Shown piece by piece: positions 63,675 through 64,000 of a DNA stretch of 64,000 nt (within the stretch, counting starts at the first letter, position 1; each line of letters opens with the position of its first letter). Below the pieces are notes generated by a model. The model searched no databases, was not told the DNA's origin, and was given only the letters and a program-made list of their open reading frames with translations. Origin of the DNA: Lepidostoma basale (Eukaryota > Arthropoda > Insecta > Trichoptera > Lepidostomatidae); assembly GCA_022606425.2 (NCBI GenBank), contig JAHDVF020001252.1:806001-870000 (forward strand), written 5' to 3'. Position numbers and translations under genes: made by a program.

Positions 63675-63824
63675 TTATAAAGACCGATAACATTGTTAAT
63701 TATTATATTAAACAAGAATCGGTGTCATATAAAATATTATCTTGCCAAATAACCATCGAAGAGGTCAGCAAGAGACAAAACTTGAAGATTTATTATTAGA
63801 CTTCAATATAGTAGATTACATCAT

Positions 63825-64000
63825 ACACTTACTTACTTTCTATGGCCATACTACTCTTGAAGAGTTTTAGCTACTTCGATGATTTTCTTCCAAGCTCCTC
63901 GATCTTGCGCTCTTTTTGCCCCAGCAGTCCGATTCACCTAACCTAGTCAGATAAGCCCGAACATTATCCATTTGGCGCGGTCAGGACTTCCTAGAGGTCT
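63825..64000 (-). mobile_element. LINE family I, running off the window
   Basis: CACTTACTTACTTTC then TTCTTCCAAGCTCCTCGATC and CCCCAGCAGTCCGATT, colinear with 41838-42000. The copy continues beyond base 64000. Confidence 0.75.

Overview
This is AT-rich nuclear DNA from an arthropod, almost certainly an insect. I see no bacterial-style gene clusters, no rRNA and no convincing host protein-coding gene. Nearly all recognisable coding sequence is decayed transposable-element protein. The dominant LINE family resembles ones I remember from lepidopteran (moth) genomes, which makes a moth plausible. That is recollection, not something the sequence proves.

Layout: 1-11 kb is mostly unassigned AT-rich DNA with two tRNA-derived SINE copies (863-1071, 7522-7753), a foldback MITE (1315-1607), a hammerhead-like foldback (6362-6532) and a GC-richer patch (5300-5490). 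From 11.4 kb onward, 3' fragments of at least ten LINE families accumulate. A near-complete mariner DNA transposon with TA duplications lies at 12000-13286 and is inactivated by two stops and one frameshift. The rest (14-64 kb) is a nested mosaic. The commonest element, here called family A, has about 30 pieces. It ends in a (GTTA)n-type tail and is flanked by 8-14 bp target-site duplications at several loci. Insertions lie inside insertions: 32925-33686, 42905-44985, 46025-47515, 53840-54695 and 57036-57455.

The most interesting signal is a set of short foldback elements carrying hammerhead ribozyme motifs. One, at 36461-36504 on the minus strand, has every conserved core residue plus pairing stems I and II. 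A second, at 27221-27259 on the minus strand, is nearly as good and faces a mirror-image partner. About a dozen decayed relatives are scattered through the window. In most of them stem III is a palindrome (ACAUGU, ACCGGU, ACGU or ACAAAUUUGU), as in hammerheads that act as dimers in Penelope-like retroelements and related mobile RNAs.

Possible host sequence is limited to weak exon candidates (51580-51684, 11089-11154) and a few GC-richer, apparently non-repeated patches. LINE family letters A to O are labels for this report only. All gene-family calls rest on reading translated motifs by eye.
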